Assembly (NCBI RefSeq): GCF_000826525.2
Contig: NZ_LN651331.1
Span: 620,026-684,025, forward strand
Length of the DNA: 64,000 nt
Direction of reading: 5' to 3'
DNA from: Mobilicoccus massiliensis
GTDB taxonomy: Bacteria > Actinomycetota > Actinomycetes > Actinomycetales > Dermatophilaceae
Shown here: in pieces, positions 1 through 9,323 of the stretch
How positions within the stretch are numbered: position 1 is the first letter of the stretch
Layout: every line of letters begins with the position of its first letter
Notes under the pieces: model-generated
Seen by the model: only the letters and a program-made list of their open reading frames with translations
Databases searched by the model: none
Told to the model about the DNA's origin: nothing
Program-made: the position numbers and the translations under genes

Positions 1-14
1 GGGGGGGGGGGGGG
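1..14. other. Poly-G run at window start
   Basis: The window opens with 14 consecutive G bases before ordinary mixed sequence begins. Homopolymer G at a contig end is a typical artefact of two-colour sequencing chemistry. No gene or repeat explains it, so it probably marks an assembly end and not biology. Confidence 0.6.
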
Positions 15-149
15 AACCTGCCGCGACGTCGTCGGGCAAGGTGCCTCCGGACTGTTGTCGAGTGGGCGCATCGCAGACCCGGCCATCGCACCGAACGGCA
101 GCGTAACCGAGCGCCGTCGACCTCCCGCCGGAAGAACGCACCACCCCGT

Positions 150-155
150 TAGGCT
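150..155 (+). promoter_or_regulatory. -10 hexamer of a leaderless promoter
   Basis: TAGGCT lies exactly 6 nt before the GTG start at 162, so transcription should begin at the start codon. No convincing -35 hexamer is visible. The identical hexamer and spacing occur before uppS. Confidence 0.5.
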
Positions 156-161
156 GATCCC

Positions 162-434
162 GTGACCGATCCCACGACCCGCGAGACGCTCGTCAACCGC
201 CTCTTTCGCATCCCCACCAAGGTGACCACGGCGGCCTTCGTCGTGGCGATTCTCGTGGGGCTCGTCGTCGGTGGGCCGGTCGGATGGGTGTTGCTCGGAG
301 CCTCGGTGATCGTCTTCGCCGCGATGCTCGCGCTCATGTGGCCTGATCTGTCGACGGTCGAACGCATGCTGCGCCTCGCGGTGCTCGTGTTCCTCGTCGC
401 CGTCTCGGTCGTGCGTCTCGTCCCCGCGACCTGA
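162..434 (+). CDS. Small integral membrane protein, unknown function
   Basis: A 90-residue protein with a short charged N-terminus (about 22 residues) followed by three hydrophobic stretches, near residues 23-40, 42-60 and 68-88, consistent with three membrane helices. No catalytic or binding motif is visible and I do not recognise the family. The GTG start is chosen because a TAGGCT hexamer sits 6 nt upstream and no ribosome-binding site is present, which fits a leaderless mRNA. It converges on argG and is separated from it by a 15-bp perfect hairpin. Confidence 0.7.
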   Translation: MTDPTTRETLVNRLFRIPTKVTTAAFVVAILVGLVVGGPVGWVLLGASVIVFAAMLALMWPDLSTVERMLRLAVLVFLVAVSVVRLVPAT

Positions 435-458
435 CCGGGCCGCAATCGCCTTCGGACG

Positions 459-502
459 CGAGGGGCCGACCGCACGAATCGATCGTCGCGGTCGGCCCCT
501 CG
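459..502. terminator. Bidirectional terminator between membrane protein and argG
   Basis: A perfect 15-bp inverted repeat (459-473 with 488-502) and a 14-nt loop sits between two convergent genes. There is no U-tract, as is common for hairpin terminators in GC-rich actinobacteria. Confidence 0.75.
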
Positions 503-519
503 TCGCCGTCGACGGGATA

Positions 520-1971
<1,452 letters not shown>

Positions 1972-1972
1972 T

Positions 1973-2000
1973 TATGCATGGTCATGCATGATCATGCATG
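1973..2000 (-). promoter_or_regulatory. ARG box array (ArgR operator) upstream of argG
   Basis: Three copies of ATGCATG (starting near 1974, 1984 and 1994) recur at 10-bp spacing, one helical turn, and the last two form the dyad TCATGCATGATCATGCATGA. ArgR boxes of actinobacteria contain the ATGCAT core (established knowledge of Streptomyces ARG boxes). The array ends 11 bp before the argG start codon. Confidence 0.75.
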
Positions 2001-2140
2001 ACGTCTCAGGTCGTGGACATCGGATTCACCACTCCCCCACGCGCTCCGGCCGGTCGGGCGCGGGGCCACCTTTCACACTCGCGCTCCTACATCCCGTTCC
2101 CGTCCGCACGACCGTCGCGCCCGCCGCCGACACGGCGGCC

Positions 2141-3085
2141 TCACGCCTCCTGGGCCTCGGCGCTCCCCATCGCGAGTCCCCGGACGATCTGCCAGGCGCG
2201 CAGCCTCGCGAGCATGACCCACGGGACGAGCGGGCCGACGATTCGCCAGAGCGGGCCTCCCCACCGGCGATTCGCGACCGTCACCGTCACCTCCGCACCG
2301 CCGGGTGCGGGTGAGATCGAGATGTCGGTGTAACTGTTGAGAACCGCCTCCAGGCGCCGCTTCCCGCCGTCGAACCGGCACCCCCACAGCACGTGATGCC
2401 CCTCGGGCGTCGTCTCGGCGGCAAGGCGATCCGGCCAGTAGCGGTACCCCCTCTTCTCGCCTCGCCCGACGAACTCGGCAGCGAACTCCTCGCCGGCGGC
2501 GACGTCCGCGACGAGCTGCGGCGGGGCGGAGACGAACCGCTGAACCTGCACGCCCCTGCTCACCGGGCCGTCGCCCAGAAGGTCCCGCCGCACCGGCACG
2601 ATCCGCCATCCACGGCGACGGTCGTCGGTGGCGTCGAGCACACGACTCAGCACCTCGACATCGGCACCGGTCTCGGCGAGGACCTCGCGGCCGCGACCGC
2701 TGGGCTCGTCGATCACCGCCCGCAGCAAGGCGGTTCCCGACGTGAACGCCGACCCCTTCGTCAGCACCTTGAACCGCTCGGACATCGGGATGTCGCCCGT
2801 CGCATCGTGGTGCAGGTCCTCGAGGGGCCGCGGAGACGCACTCGGCAGATCACGGGGATCCACCCCGAGCGTTGCCAGGTGCCGGTCGCGGACACGTCGA
2901 GTCGCGGCCCTGATTCCCGCCAGCGTGACGCCCGCCTGGCCGAGGATGCGCGCGGCCTCGCCACCGTTGGCGGCGATCCCGGCGAGCACATGCTCGACGT
3001 CGATCTGCGACGCCCGCGCCCGCGCGGCCTCCGACCACGACGCGTTCGACAGCGCCGCACCCTCCGACATCGATCCCCTACCCAT
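2141..3085 (-). CDS. Clp N-terminal-domain protein with SRPBCC-like C-terminus
   Basis: The N-terminal ~150 residues resemble the Clp N domain (the substrate/adaptor-binding repeat of ClpA/ClpC): an 'IDVEHVLAGI ... AARILGQAGV' repeat near residues 28-54 and a second 'SGTALLRAVI ... LAETGADVEVL' repeat near 115-145. No ATPase domain follows. The C-terminal half (about 170-300) looks like an SRPBCC/START-type fold. It is translationally coupled to the upstream HTH gene through a TGATG overlap, so the two form one autoregulated unit. A second possible start is the ATG at 3070. The function is inferred only from domains; a role in sensing or delivering Clp substrates is possible but unproven. Confidence 0.7.
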   Translation of the reverse strand: MGRGSMSEGAALSNASWSEAARARASQIDVEHVLAGIAANGGEAARILGQAGVTLAGIRAATRRVRDRHLATLGVDPRDLPSASPRPLEDLHHDATGDIPMSERFKVLTKGSAFTSGTALLRAVIDEPSGRGREVLAETGADVEVLSRVLDATDDRRRGWRIVPVRRDLLGDGPVSRGVQVQRFVSAPPQLVADVAAGEEFAAEFVGRGEKRGYRYWPDRLAAETTPEGHHVLWGCRFDGGKRRLEAVLNSYTDISISPAPGGAEVTVTVANRRWGGPLWRIVGPLVPWVMLARLRAWQIVRGLAMGSAEAQEA

Positions 3086-3330
3086 CAACGTTCCCCTCTC
3101 GCGCGCAGCAGTTCCGGAGGCATGCGCTTGCGGAACTTCTTGTGGACGGCCTGTCGCGTCACCCCGAGCGCCTCGGCGATCTCGGACCAGGAGAGCCCGG
3201 CTCGCAGGCCGGCCTCGACCTGGGCGAGCTCGAGCTCGTCGGTGACGCGACGCAACGTCGCGACGGCACGCAGCCCGCTGACGGGATCGGTGACGTCGCT
3301 CGCTTTCTCGGCGAGTTCTCCGTAGGCCAT
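3085..3330 (-). CDS. Small helix-turn-helix regulator
   Basis: An 81-residue DNA-binding protein. A helix-turn-helix is visible at about residues 47-68 (WSEIAEALGVTRQAVHKKF), a form common in small actinobacterial regulators paired with Clp-N-domain proteins. The ATG start is 6 nt after a TAGGTT -10 hexamer, so the mRNA should be leaderless. Its promoter is covered by two near-identical palindromes arranged as mirror images, suggesting autorepression. It overlaps the downstream Clp-N gene. Confidence 0.8.
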   Translation of the reverse strand: MAYGELAEKASDVTDPVSGLRAVATLRRVTDELELAQVEAGLRAGLSWSEIAEALGVTRQAVHKKFRKRMPPELLRARGER

Positions 3331-3333
3331 GAC

Positions 3334-3376
3334 AGCAACCTAGGTTGACGCGGGGTGCTTGTCAACCAGAGTTGCT
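3334..3376 (-). promoter_or_regulatory. Promoter and mirror-symmetric operator of the HTH gene
   Basis: On the minus strand, -35 TTGACA (3360-3365) and -10 TAGGTT (3337-3342) are separated by 17 bp, and the start codon follows 6 nt after the -10. The two 16-bp arms AGCAACCTAGGTTGAC (3334-3349) and GTCAACCAGAGTTGCT (3361-3376) are inverted copies matching at 14 of 16 positions, and each arm contains an AACC-NN-GGTT-like dyad. The centres are 27 bp apart and cover both promoter hexamers. Confidence 0.75.
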
Positions 3377-3460
3377 CAAGTGCTCCCCGCACCGGCCCCC
3401 ATTCCGTATCCCACCCCTGTTCCGTATCCCGCTCTCCAGTCCCGGACCCCACCCCGACAC

Positions 3461-3522
3461 GGAAGATGGGATGGCAGCGAAACGGGGGTGATCACCCCAC
3501 TTGCGCTGCCATCCCGTCTTCC
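3461..3522. repeat. Long nested hairpin upstream of the AbiEi-like pseudogene
   Basis: Arms 3461-3479 and 3504-3522 pair over 19 bp with one G-T wobble. The 24-nt loop holds a perfect 14-bp palindrome (GGGGTGATCACCCC, 3485-3498). It lies between divergent genes, so it is not an obvious terminator. It could be a REP/MITE-like remnant or an RNA structure. Confidence 0.6.
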
Positions 3523-3607
3523 ACGTCGAATCCGAGGGGTGATCGACGAATCACCTACCTGTGGATGACGGGATCCAGGTCCTGCGCGTCGGTGCCACGA
3601 TCGAGAG

Positions 3608-4463
3608 GTGAGCGCTCTCCAGACCCTTCCTCACGCCGCGCGTGACCTGCCACCTTCTCTTCATCGTCTCTACCGGGAGCAGCAGCGGCTGTTCACGCGA
3701 GAGCAGCTTCTCGACGCCGGGGTGACGCAGGAGCGTCTGCGATGGCGGCTCGGTCGCACGTGGAGCAGCCCGTTTCCCGGCGTCGTCCTCATCGGCGACG
3801 CCGAACTCGACGAGACCCAGCGGCTACGCGCCGCGCTCCTCTACGCCGGTCCCCGCGCGCTCCTCGCCGGGAGCACCGCCGCAGCGCTTCACGGGGTGAG
3901 GCGAGCCGCGTCGAGAACGGTGCACGTGCTCGTTCCGCGCGACTGCTCCGCCCGGAGACACCGGTGGGTGCACGTCCATCGCTCCGCCGTCGCCGATCTG
4001 CGCGCCACCACACGGGACTCACTCGCGGTGACGTCGGTGCGACGCGCGGTCGTCGACGCGGCCCGCTGGTGCGGCGACGACCGCGAGGCCGAGGCTCTCG
4101 TCATCGAGGCGTGCCAGCGGCGTCTCACCACGACCGATCGCGCTCCTGCCCCCGCCGATGCTCAACCCCGAGGTGCGCACCGCCACCGGCGGACGCCTCA
4201 CCTCTCCCGACCTGTGGTTCGACGACGTCGCCCTCGCGGTGATGGTGCACTCCAAGGAGCACCACCTGATCGGTGACGACTGGGAGCGCACGATCACCTC
4301 CGACGCCGATCTCAGCATCGCCGGCGCGGCGGTCATCGGTATCGCACCGACGACGATCTCCCGCGATCCGGCTTCTGCGCTCCGCCGCGTCGAGCAGGCG
4401 TACGCCGCGGCCCGAAGTCGCCCACGCACCACGAACATCGTCGTCACCCCGCGCCGGTTCTGA
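3608..4463 (+). pseudogene. Decayed AbiEi-like / PD-(D/E)XK domain protein
   Basis: The first ~175 codons (GTG start) encode a winged-helix AbiEi-antitoxin-like N-terminus: 'LFTREQLLDAGVTQERLRWRL' around residue 30, then the 'RALLAGSTAAALHG' segment. Near 4140 the family-like coding switches frame, continuing from LPPPMLNPEV (about 4146) to the stop. Proteins of this type usually have some 50-70 more residues between these blocks, so an internal deletion with frameshift is inferred. The nuclease-like C-terminus also has MVHS where a VEVD-type acidic motif is usual. Probably non-functional. Confidence 0.6.
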
Positions 4464-4528
4464 GGTCTCCGGCCCCGACGCGTGGCACGCCGCTCATCCC
4501 ACCGAGCTCGGCGTCCGGGTGCCGGGCC

Positions 4529-5320
4529 TCAGGTGGCCGTCGGGGTGTCGACGGCGCCTCCGTAGCGGCGATCGCGCCGGGCGTAGGTGTCGAGGGCCTG
4601 CCAGAGGTGGCGGCGGTCGAAGTCGGGCCACAGCGTGTCGAGGAACACCATCTCGGCGTAGGCGCTCTGCCAGAGCAGGAAATTGGAGGTGCGCTGCTCC
4701 CCGGAGCTGCGCACGAACAGGTCGACGTCGGGCATGTCGGACTCGGGCAGGTAGCGGGCGACGGTCTTCTCGTCGACCGATCCCGGTTTGAGTCGCCCGG
4801 CCGCCACGGCCTCGGCGATGGCGCGAGCCGCGTCGCCGATCTCGGCGCGTCCGCCGTAGTTGACGCAGAAGTACAGCGTGAGGCGGTCGTTGTCCTTCGT
4901 CAGTTCCTGGGCGATCTCGAGCTCGTCGATGACCGACTTCCACAGCCGCGGGCGCCGCCCCACCCACCGCATCCGGACTCCCCACGAGTGCAGCTGATCG
5001 CGTCGTCGCCGGATGACGTCGCGGTTGAACCCCATGAGGAACCGCACCTCGGCGGGCGAACGCTTCCAATTCTCCGTGGAGAACGCGTACGCCGACAGGT
5101 TGGGCACGCCCGCCTCGATCGCACCCGCGACGACGTCGAGCAGCGCCGCCTCTCCCGCCTCGTGGCCCTTGGTGCGTGGCAGGCCCCGCTGGTTGGCCCA
5201 GCGGCCGTTGCCGTCCATGACGATCGCGACATGCTCGGGCCTCAGCGCCGCCGGGATCGGGGGCGGGGTCGCCCCGCTCGGGTGCGGGAACGGATCGTCG
5301 TATCGGGAGGTCACGGCCAC
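4529..5320 (-). CDS. uppS: Isoprenyl transferase (cis-prenyl pyrophosphate synthase)
   Basis: The enzyme condenses isopentenyl diphosphate units to make the polyprenyl diphosphate carrier for cell-wall synthesis. The family signature [13 protein letters not shown] is at residues 30-42 with the catalytic Asp36, and [15 protein letters not shown] is at 204-218. At 263 residues it is of normal length. The GTG start lies 6 nt after a TAGGCT hexamer (5327-5332), implying its own leaderless promoter although it follows recO by only 39 bp. recO-uppS adjacency is conserved in actinobacteria. Chain length (decaprenyl or other) cannot be read from the sequence. Confidence 0.92.
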   Translation of the reverse strand: MAVTSRYDDPFPHPSGATPPPIPAALRPEHVAIVMDGNGRWANQRGLPRTKGHEAGEAALLDVVAGAIEAGVPNLSAYAFSTENWKRSPAEVRFLMGFNRDVIRRRRDQLHSWGVRMRWVGRRPRLWKSVIDELEIAQELTKDNDRLTLYFCVNYGGRAEIGDAARAIAEAVAAGRLKPGSVDEKTVARYLPESDMPDVDLFVRSSGEQRTSNFLLWQSAYAEMVFLDTLWPDFDRRHLWQALDTYARRDRRYGGAVDTPTAT

Positions 5321-5326
5321 GCGTCG

Positions 5327-5332
5327 AGCCTA
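5327..5332 (-). promoter_or_regulatory. -10 hexamer of leaderless uppS promoter
   Basis: TAGGCT on the minus strand is followed by 6 nt and the GTG start of uppS, the same arrangement as at 150-162. No clear -35 is visible. Confidence 0.45.
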
Positions 5333-5359
5333 CCGGCGCAGCCTGCGCCCGAGCTGGGG

Positions 5360-6088
5360 TCAGGCGCGTTCGACGAGCCGGAGCGAGCGCACACCGCGTT
5401 CGAGATGCCACTGGAGGAACGCGGTGACCAGACCGCTGCCCTCGCGGCGATGCTGCGGTTCGCTCGCGTCGGCCACGGGCCAGTCACCCTCCATGAGCGC
5501 CCCGAGCAGGAGGAAGGTCGCGGGCGCGGGCGCGACCGACCCCGGAGTGCGGCACGCCGGGCACACGCATCCGCCGGAGGCGAGGTTGAACGCCCGGTGC
5601 GGCCCGGGTTCACCGCAACGCGCGCAGTCGTGGAAGCTCGGAGCCCATCCCGCGGTCGCGACGGCCCGCAACAGATAGGCGTCGAGCACGAGAGAGGCAT
5701 CGTGCTCCCGCCCGGCGAGGCTCGCGAGCGCACCGGCCAACAGCGTGAACTGGGACGATCCGGTGTCCTGCCCCTCGGTGAGACGTTCGGCGGTCTCGAG
5801 CATCGCGACCATCGCCGTCCACGCGACGTAGTCGCGGGTGATCTGCTCACCGTAGGGGGCGAGTACGTCGACCTGGGTCACGGTGTCGAGCGAGCGGCCC
5901 TCGTAGAGCTGGGCGTCGATGACCATGCCCGGCTCGAGTCGTGCCCCGAACTTGCTCTTCGTGCGCCGGACCCCCTTGCCGACGGCACGAACGATGCCCC
6001 GGCCGCGCGTGAGCAGGGTGATGATGCGGTCGGCCTCCCCCAGCTTCTGGGTGCGCAGCACGATGGCGGCGTCGCGATAGAGAGGCAT
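5360..6088 (-). CDS. recO: DNA repair protein RecO
   Basis: RecO loads RecA onto SSB-covered single-stranded DNA in RecFOR recombination repair. The N-terminal OB-fold begins with the typical MPLYRDAAIVLRT; I use that ATG, although an in-frame ATG six codons upstream (6106) is possible. A four-Cys zinc-binding element is visible in the C-terminal half (CARC near residue 152 and CPAC near 173, counted from this start). About 242 residues, normal for the family. It lies directly upstream of uppS on the same strand. Confidence 0.92.
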   Translation of the reverse strand: MPLYRDAAIVLRTQKLGEADRIITLLTRGRGIVRAVGKGVRRTKSKFGARLEPGMVIDAQLYEGRSLDTVTQVDVLAPYGEQITRDYVAWTAMVAMLETAERLTEGQDTGSSQFTLLAGALASLAGREHDASLVLDAYLLRAVATAGWAPSFHDCARCGEPGPHRAFNLASGGCVCPACRTPGSVAPAPATFLLLGALMEGDWPVADASEPQHRREGSGLVTAFLQWHLERGVRSLRLVERA

Positions 6089-6130
6089 TGCGCCATTCTG
6101 CGCCATGCCGGTGACAGGGCCTCATCGCCC

Positions 6131-6162
6131 CGCCGGGTGGCGGTCGCCGGTGTCACCCGGCG
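6131..6162 (-). terminator. Hairpin overlapping the D-amino-acid oxidase stop
   Basis: CGCCGGGTG (6131-6139) pairs perfectly with 6154-6162 over 9 bp with a 14-nt loop. The arm contains the stop codon of the oxidase gene. It separates this gene from recO. Confidence 0.55.
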
Positions 6163-7106
6163 ACGACGAGATCGACGACGTCGGACGCGCACCCCCACGA
6201 CAACGTCATCCCGGAGCCACCGTGGCCGTAGCAATGGACGACGCGCACCCCGTCCACCACCTCCTCGTCGAGACGCACCGACGGCCGTTCGGGCCGCAGA
6301 CCCACGCGGTGGGCGACGATCCGCGCCCGTCGCAGCCGGTCCGCCATCGCGGGGGCTCCCGTACGCAGCAGCAGATCGTGCGCGCGGTCCAGCAGACCGG
6401 CCGAGAGCTCGGCGTCGGGTTGCACCGACCACTCGTCCTCCTCCGCCGTGCCGCCGACGACGACCGTGTGCTCACGGGGCACGACGTAGGTCGGCACGGA
6501 GTCGTCGAGCGACCATTCGGTGAGTCCGAACTGTTCGACGACGACGACCTGCCCCCGCAACGGCCGCACCGTGGCGTCGGCCGCCAGGAGCCTCGCCCCG
6601 AGGCCGGAGGTGTCGACGACCACCCCGTCCTGCGGCGCAGGGAGTTGCGCGAGGGCCATGCGCGTGAGGGTGCCGCTGAGCTCGTGCAGACGATGCCGCA
6701 ACCACGGCAGGTAGATGCCCATGTCGGCGACGGGAGTGCGGAACCGCCGCCCCGCGACGTACGGCTCGGGCACGTCGTCGAGGCGGGCGTACTCGAGCAC
6801 GTCGGCGAGCCACTCCGGGTTGCCGGTGTCGACGCGCATGAGCTCGGTGCCGCTGCGCAGCCGCACGCCGGCCTCCTCGTGCTGCGCGGCGATGTCGACG
6901 TAGTCGAGGAACGAGCGTCGTGCCCACGCGCGCACCCGATCGGGCGGCGCCGCTCGGTACGGGTACCACATGGCGGCGGAGACGGCCGAGGTCGTCTCGT
7001 CGGGGAGATCTCGCGCGAGGACGTGCACCTCGCACCCGGCTTCGAGCAGGCGGACGGCGCAGGAGAGTCCGATGACACCGGCGCCGACGACGATGACGCG
7101 TTCCAT
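6153..7106 (-). CDS. D-amino-acid oxidase family FAD flavoprotein
   Basis: Oxidatively deaminates D-amino acids with FAD, producing 2-oxo acid, ammonia and H2O2 (family knowledge). The Rossmann FAD motif GAGVIGLSCA is at residues 8-17, and the C-terminal HCYGHGGSGMTLSWG block near 290-305 is the DAO signature that contacts FAD. The length of 317 residues is typical of bacterial DAAOs. It is monocistronic-looking and part of the accessory stretch that separates recO from leuA. The substrate range, including D-aspartate versus neutral amino acids, is not predictable here. Confidence 0.85.
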   Translation of the reverse strand: MERVIVVGAGVIGLSCAVRLLEAGCEVHVLARDLPDETTSAVSAAMWYPYRAAPPDRVRAWARRSFLDYVDIAAQHEEAGVRLRSGTELMRVDTGNPEWLADVLEYARLDDVPEPYVAGRRFRTPVADMGIYLPWLRHRLHELSGTLTRMALAQLPAPQDGVVVDTSGLGARLLAADATVRPLRGQVVVVEQFGLTEWSLDDSVPTYVVPREHTVVVGGTAEEDEWSVQPDAELSAGLLDRAHDLLLRTGAPAMADRLRRARIVAHRVGLRPERPSVRLDEEVVDGVRVVHCYGHGGSGMTLSWGCASDVVDLVVAG

Positions 7107-7200
7107 GGCCCCAGCTTGCCCGAGCCCGACACCCGTTGCCCGGGAACACGGCGACGAATGCCCTGGTCGTCTCGCGGACGGCGGCGCCCTCGCCCGCCGG

Positions 7201-7923
7201 TCAGCGCTGGACGGTGACGTTCTCGCCCGTGGCGTGGACGGCGAACCCCGCGTCGGTCACCGCCACCCGGGTGAGTGACATGCCGGCCGGCAGACCCGGC
7301 ACCGGGCGACGGATGGCGGGCAGCCGCTCCACGGCACCGCCGACGAGGTCGCCGCCCCCGACGACCCGGACCGGGTCGACGGCGATCCGGTCACCCTCGG
7401 CGGTCACCCGGGCGACGGCCGAGAGGTCGATCGTGCGGCCGAGCACGCCCAACGGCATCGTCACGGCGACCATGCCGTCCGCCGCCGGCGCGAGCCGGAG
7501 CCCGCGCCCCACCTCCTGCTCGACGGCGGCGAACGGCACGACGGCGTCGAGCTCGAGACGGTCGGCGGTGATCGTGCCGTCCTTCGCGACGCGCGCACCG
7601 TTGCCGGTCACGTGGACGTCGCGCAGATCCCGACCGTCGGAGAACAGCCGGGCCGATCTCAGGTCGACCCCGGGCAGCCACGCCTCCCCGCTCGCGAGGT
7701 CGCTCGGAGGCGCGGCGTTCTGGGCGTCGGTGGTTCCGGGTGCCGCGGTGGACGTGGCGGGAGACGGGGCCGCGGGCGTGACCTCCCCGGAGCCGGGCCG
7801 GGAGAGCAGGAGGAACGCGACGAGACCTGCGACGAGCACGACGACGAACAGTCCACCGAGGATCGCCAGTGCGCGCACGAGGCAGCCTGGTCGCCGCGTC
7901 GCGGCATTCTCCGGAGTCCTCAC
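7201..7923 (-). CDS. LmeA-like (DUF2993) phospholipid-binding protein
   Basis: One N-terminal membrane helix (about residues 18-42) anchors a Pro/Ala-rich linker and an extracytoplasmic domain with the DUF2993 pattern: 'LPGVDLRSARLFSDGRDLRDV', a beta-rich repeat and 'GVLGRTIDLSA'. The family includes mycobacterial LmeA, a cell-envelope phospholipid-binding protein linked to lipoglycan synthesis. The GTG start is used. An envelope lipid role is inferred from the family, and no catalytic residue is evident. Confidence 0.7.
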   Translation of the reverse strand: MRTPENAATRRPGCLVRALAILGGLFVVVLVAGLVAFLLLSRPGSGEVTPAAPSPATSTAAPGTTDAQNAAPPSDLASGEAWLPGVDLRSARLFSDGRDLRDVHVTGNGARVAKDGTITADRLELDAVVPFAAVEQEVGRGLRLAPAADGMVAVTMPLGVLGRTIDLSAVARVTAEGDRIAVDPVRVVGGGDLVGGAVERLPAIRRPVPGLPAGMSLTRVAVTDAGFAVHATGENVTVQR

Positions 7924-8089
7924 CCCGGCAGTGTCGCATCCCGCTGGTCTCGCGCCGATCCGCGCCGATCCGCGCCGGTCGCCCCGTCAATCCGATCAGT
8001 CGACCGGTACCCGTTGTCCGTGCGCGCGCCTAGGCTCGAGCAGGACGGCCCGGCCCCGTGCCGGACGATGCACTCGCCCAGGGGGAGAC

Positions 8090-8881
8090 ATGGCCACCGA
8101 CCTGCCCGGACGCCCCATCTGGATGGACCTCATGACGGACGACGTCGAGGGGGCGAAGGCCTTCCACGGCGAGCTGTTCGATTGGACCCTCGACGACCAG
8201 GGCGAGGAGTTCGGCCATTACACGATCATCTCCAAGGGCGACATGGTCGTCGCCGGGCTCATGTCCACACTCATGTCTCCGGAGGGCCCCACGACCGAGC
8301 CGACGCCTCCGACGACGTGGAGCGTGTACCTGCACACCCTGGATCTCGACGATGCGCTCTCGGCCGCGCCCGCCACGGGTGCCAAGGTCGTCTTCGGCCC
8401 AATGGACGTCGCCGACCAGGGGCGGCAGGGGTTCGTCGTCGATCCCGCGGGCGCGGCGGTCGGTCTCTGGCAGCCCGTGAAGATGCACGGGTTCGACGTG
8501 CGCCCCGGCGCTCTCGGCGTTGCGGTGTGGTTCGAGTGCCTCCGCCCCTCCGATCCGGGTGTGCACGCACGAACACCCGTGCGATACTCGTACGCATGTT
8601 CGGTATGCAGGGCTCACTCCTCGACGACATCGACGAGATCGGCCTGCGACCTCTCGAACCGACTCGGACGCCGCTGGCCGACGGGGCATGGGTCGACGTC
8701 TGTCCCGGTTGGCTCACGGGCGTCGGCGACGTCTTCGCCCACCTGTCGCAGGCGGTGGAATGGCGAGCCGAGCGGCGGTGGATGTACGAGCGCGAGGTCG
8801 ATACCCCACGCCTGCTGCGATTCTACGCCGAGGGCGAGGCACTCCCCCATCCGGTCCTCGAACACGCGCGCGACGCGCTGA
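8090..8881 (+). CDS. VOC (glyoxalase-fold) protein with lost second domain
   Basis: The start ATG follows a GGGGGAG ribosome-binding site. Residues 1-150 form one vicinal-oxygen-chelate module: 'GRPIWMDLMTDDVEGAKAFHGELFDW ...', ending in 'DPAGAAVGLWQP' and 'VAVWFECLRPS'. Homologues of this two-module type continue with a second module after the VWFE block. Here sequence similarity stops near 8545 and the open frame runs on, out of frame, through the first 286 bp of the alkB gene to a TGA at 8879. The encoded protein would therefore be a VOC half with an unrelated Arg/Ser-rich tail. A deletion that fused it to the alkB upstream region is likely; it may be a pseudogene. Confidence 0.55.
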   Translation: MATDLPGRPIWMDLMTDDVEGAKAFHGELFDWTLDDQGEEFGHYTIISKGDMVVAGLMSTLMSPEGPTTEPTPPTTWSVYLHTLDLDDALSAAPATGAKVVFGPMDVADQGRQGFVVDPAGAAVGLWQPVKMHGFDVRPGALGVAVWFECLRPSDPGVHARTPVRYSYACSVCRAHSSTTSTRSACDLSNRLGRRWPTGHGSTSVPVGSRASATSSPTCRRRWNGEPSGGGCTSARSIPHACCDSTPRARHSPIRSSNTRATR

Positions 8882-9249
8882 GTCGCCACTACACCCGCGA
8901 GCTCGGCGAACCCTTCACCACCGCCGGCATGTGCCTCTACCGCGACGGCAACGACTCCGTCGCCTGGCACGGTGACACCCTCGGTCGCTCCTCGACCCAC
9001 GACACGATGGTCGCCATCGTCTCGCTCGGCGCTCCCCGCCCCCTCCTGCTGCGACCGGCCTCCGAACGGGCCAAGCGTGAACACCAGAGGTCCGGGCACG
9101 GCGGCAGCCTGCGATTCCACGTCGGCCACGGTGACCTCGTCGTCATGGGCGGCTCGTGCCAACGCACCTGGCAGCACGCGGTGCCCAAGCTCACCGGGTC
9201 GGTGGGTCCGCGCATCAGCGTGCAGTTCCGTCCGCACGACGTGCGTTGA
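8596..9249 (+). CDS. alkB: AlkB-family 2-oxoglutarate/Fe(II) dioxygenase
   Basis: Oxidatively demethylates alkylated DNA or RNA bases using Fe(II) and 2-oxoglutarate. The iron ligands H125 and D127 (WHGDTLG) and H194 (QHAVPK) are present, as are R206 and R212 (RISVQFR), which bind 2-oxoglutarate in the family. The 217-residue length is normal. The N-terminus overlaps the tail of the VOC reading frame in a different frame. ATG is chosen because the conserved protein starts at about MFGMQGSLL; no strong ribosome-binding site precedes it. Confidence 0.88.
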   Translation: MFGMQGSLLDDIDEIGLRPLEPTRTPLADGAWVDVCPGWLTGVGDVFAHLSQAVEWRAERRWMYEREVDTPRLLRFYAEGEALPHPVLEHARDALSRHYTRELGEPFTTAGMCLYRDGNDSVAWHGDTLGRSSTHDTMVAIVSLGAPRPLLLRPASERAKREHQRSGHGGSLRFHVGHGDLVVMGGSCQRTWQHAVPKLTGSVGPRISVQFRPHDVR

Positions 9250-9264
9250 GCGCCCGTCCGCGCG

Positions 9265-9296
9265 CCCGAGCCCCGCCGTGGATGCGTCGGCTCGGG
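9265..9296. terminator. Hairpin between alkB and the YhgE-type gene
   Basis: CCCGAGCC (9265-9272) pairs with GGCTCGGG (9289-9296) between two convergent genes. The stem is short (8 bp) and no U-tract follows, so the call is tentative. Confidence 0.4.
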
Positions 9297-9323
9297 GTGG
9301 CGGCGGCGCGGGGCGCGGGCGCG

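Noticed and set aside
8545..8881. A genuine C-terminal domain of the VOC protein
   Set aside because: The residues are Ser/Thr/Arg-rich and coincide with alkB coding sequence in another frame, so they are not a real domain.
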